Assembly: GCF_003386095.1 (NCBI RefSeq)
Contig: NZ_QREG01000013.1
Location: 42,501-106,500, forward strand
From: Marinoscillum furvescens DSM 4134
GTDB taxonomy: Bacteria; Bacteroidota; Bacteroidia; Cytophagales; Cyclobacteriaceae
Direction of reading: 5' to 3'
Length of the DNA stretch: 64,000 nucleotides
Shown one piece after another: positions 62,821-64,000 of the stretch (position 1 is the first letter of the stretch; every line of letters begins with the position of its first letter). The notes below the pieces were generated by a model. The model was not told the origin of the DNA, ran no database searches, and was given only the letters and a program-made list of their open reading frames with translations. A program made the translations under genes and the position numbers.

Positions 62821-64000
62821 TAGTGAATGAGGTTTTTAGATTTTAATAAGCTGATGATGCTGCGATACACCAATGGATTGACCAGGAAGTGTTCGTTCTT
62901 TTGAATTAAAATGCCGTCTTCAAGCATCATGGATAATTTAAAGAACGCATGCTGCTTGCCGCTGCGGTGCACCAGCTCGAATTGTTCTAGCGTGAGGCCA
63001 TCATGCAAGATCAGCAAGTGAAGTGCCATGATTTTATCCAGTGAGAGCAGTTGCAAAAAGTTGAGGTTAGGTTTTTTGAACTCACTGATGATGATTTCAT
63101 TTTTATCGATCTTCTTCGTAGACAACAGCCAGAAAGTCAGTGCCATACTGATGTTGCTTTCTGAGAAGTCAATCAGGCTGGCAAAAAACCGTTTTTTCAA
63201 AAATGCCTGCTGATCCACTACAGAGAGTTTGGTGAATTTTTTAGCGGAAGCCGTAGTGCTGTCTGCTTCAAAGTGAATTTTGTACCCACTGATCCGGTTG
63301 CGTTTTTCTACAATGGCACTGAGCTCTTCTTCGGACGGTTTTTGCAATGGGATGTGATAACTAAATACATCCTGAATGTGAATGGTTTTGGTAAAGTATT
63401 CCCAGGCGTATATCGTGCAGGTAGTCACCCAAAACACGTTTTTGCTGGTTTTACTAATTAAGGCCAGTAATTCAGACAGTGTGTTGAAGCCTCCAATTCT
63501 ACGCAAATAGAGGTTTTGTAGGTCTTCCATAATAATGACACGTCGAGTACCTTCATTTAGGGCTTGAGCGATCTCACCCAGATCATCTGTATCCACATCT
63601 ATCAGTGTGTGAAAAAACTCGATCAACTGTTGAGTGGCATTGATACTGGTCATGCATTTTAGCCGGGCCACAGGGTAGTTAAAAGGCGAGTTGGCACTGG
63701 TGAAATTTACCATTGACGTCAGTCCACTCCATTTTTCACCAGTAAGGGCTGCTGAGCTCATGCGGCCTACGTTCCAGGCGTCGTATGCTTTGGTGAGCTG
63801 GGCATACTCTTGCTGCCTACCCACAAATAGTTCCATGTCTGCCACAGGCTCTATCCGGTAGAGGTTTCGATAGATTACCGGAAGTGCATTGATGATTTCT
63901 TGTGATTCTGATAAGAAGTCTGATATTTCCCTCGATGGGGTCTCTTTCTTTGCAGTAATCAAAAAACGCTCACGGGTATGCCCCAGCCAGTCGATGGTGT
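62820..64000 (-). CDS. AAA/STAND-like ATPase with degenerate P-loop (5' end outside window)
   Basis: The frame is open through the window edge (in-frame residues TIDWLGHTRERF precede the TTG at 63962), so the N-terminus is missing. In numbering from that TTG: ELFVGRQQEY at 44-53 is the N-linker box of AAA_16-type ATPases; the Walker A position reads GEKWSGLTS (75-83), with Leu where the nucleotide-binding Lys should be; Walker B-like RVIIMED at 141-147; then a helical lid and a winged-helix-like C-terminus (LHLLILHDGLTLEQFELVHR). It may bind ATP weakly or act as a scaffold. Coupled to the MscS gene by a one-base overlap. Confidence 0.75.
   Translation of the reverse strand, partial: TIDWLGHTRERFLITAKKETPSREISDFLSESQEIINALPVIYRNLYRIEPVADMELFVGRQQEYAQLTKAYDAWNVGRMSSAALTGEKWSGLTSMVNFTSANSPFNYPVARLKCMTSINATQQLIEFFHTLIDVDTDDLGEIAQALNEGTRRVIIMEDLQNLYLRRIGGFNTLSELLALISKTSKNVFWVTTCTIYAWEYFTKTIHIQDVFSYHIPLQKPSEEELSAIVEKRNRISGYKIHFEADSTTASAKKFTKLSVVDQQAFLKKRFFASLIDFSESNISMALTFWLLSTKKIDKNEIIISEFKKPNLNFLQLLSLDKIMALHLLILHDGLTLEQFELVHRSGKQHAFFKLSMMLEDGILIQKNEHFLVNPLVYRSIISLLKSKNLIH

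Overview
The window is from a Bacteroidota genome, most likely a marine or soil Cytophagales-type gliding bacterium. The markers are a SusC/SusD pair with a hybrid two-component regulator, type IX secretion (T9SS) C-terminal sorting domains on secreted enzymes, a PorP/SprF outer-membrane protein, several Bacteroidota-type DUF proteins (DUF2490, DUF3078, DUF2911) and start codons without clear Shine-Dalgarno sequences. I saw no rRNA, tRNA, phage integrase, transposase or CRISPR array.

Layout. 1-1800: six head-to-tail copies of an unidentified 270-318 bp repeat. 2.1-9.6 kb: housekeeping genes (fatty acyl-CoA ligase, envelope beta-barrels, an MscS channel, queA, menC). 9.6-14.0 kb, minus strand: a PAS histidine kinase that lacks the usual phospho-acceptor His, a lipoprotein, a small STAS/SiaC-like protein, two small beta-barrel proteins and a NarL-type response regulator; the intergenic regions carry repeated GTAAAA/GTAAAC motifs and inverted repeats. 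14.3-37.3 kb, plus strand: a PIG-L deacetylase, a 44-residue membrane peptide and a sodium:solute symporter, followed by a polysaccharide utilisation locus (SusC, SusD, an FG-GAP/ASPIC-UnbV lipoprotein, GH30, a hybrid sensor-regulator, GH43 with F5/8C and ricin-type modules, GH5 with a ricin-type module). The enzyme set fits beta-1,3/1,6-galactan (type II arabinogalactan-like) as substrate. 37.4-44 kb: DUF2911, an alkyladenine glycosylase, an OmpA protein and a minus-strand metal-related cluster (Met/His-rich outer-membrane protein, CDF efflux pump, PAS protein, Cys-rich CWC protein). 44-46.7 kb: metE behind a cobalamin riboswitch. 47.1-56.1 kb: a tightly coupled four-gene surface-structure operon (13-repeat fibre with a C-terminal S74 chaperone domain, a protein with a type B-like sorting domain, PorP/SprF, and an OmpA-LysM protein). 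56.1-64 kb: GH16 endoglycanase, a helical hypothetical protein, a strictly phased 21-bp repeat array, ywbE, an M3 peptidase, and an MscS channel coupled to a degenerate-P-loop ATPase that runs off the window.

The least explained signals are: three copies of a ~115 bp intergenic element (56.1, 57.8 and 59.5 kb) whose internal stem shows compensatory base changes and which ends in a terminator-like hairpin; the 21-bp array at 58.9-59.1 kb; the 44-residue membrane peptide overlapping the symporter start; and the fibre operon. Functional calls rest on motif reading by eye; no database search was possible.
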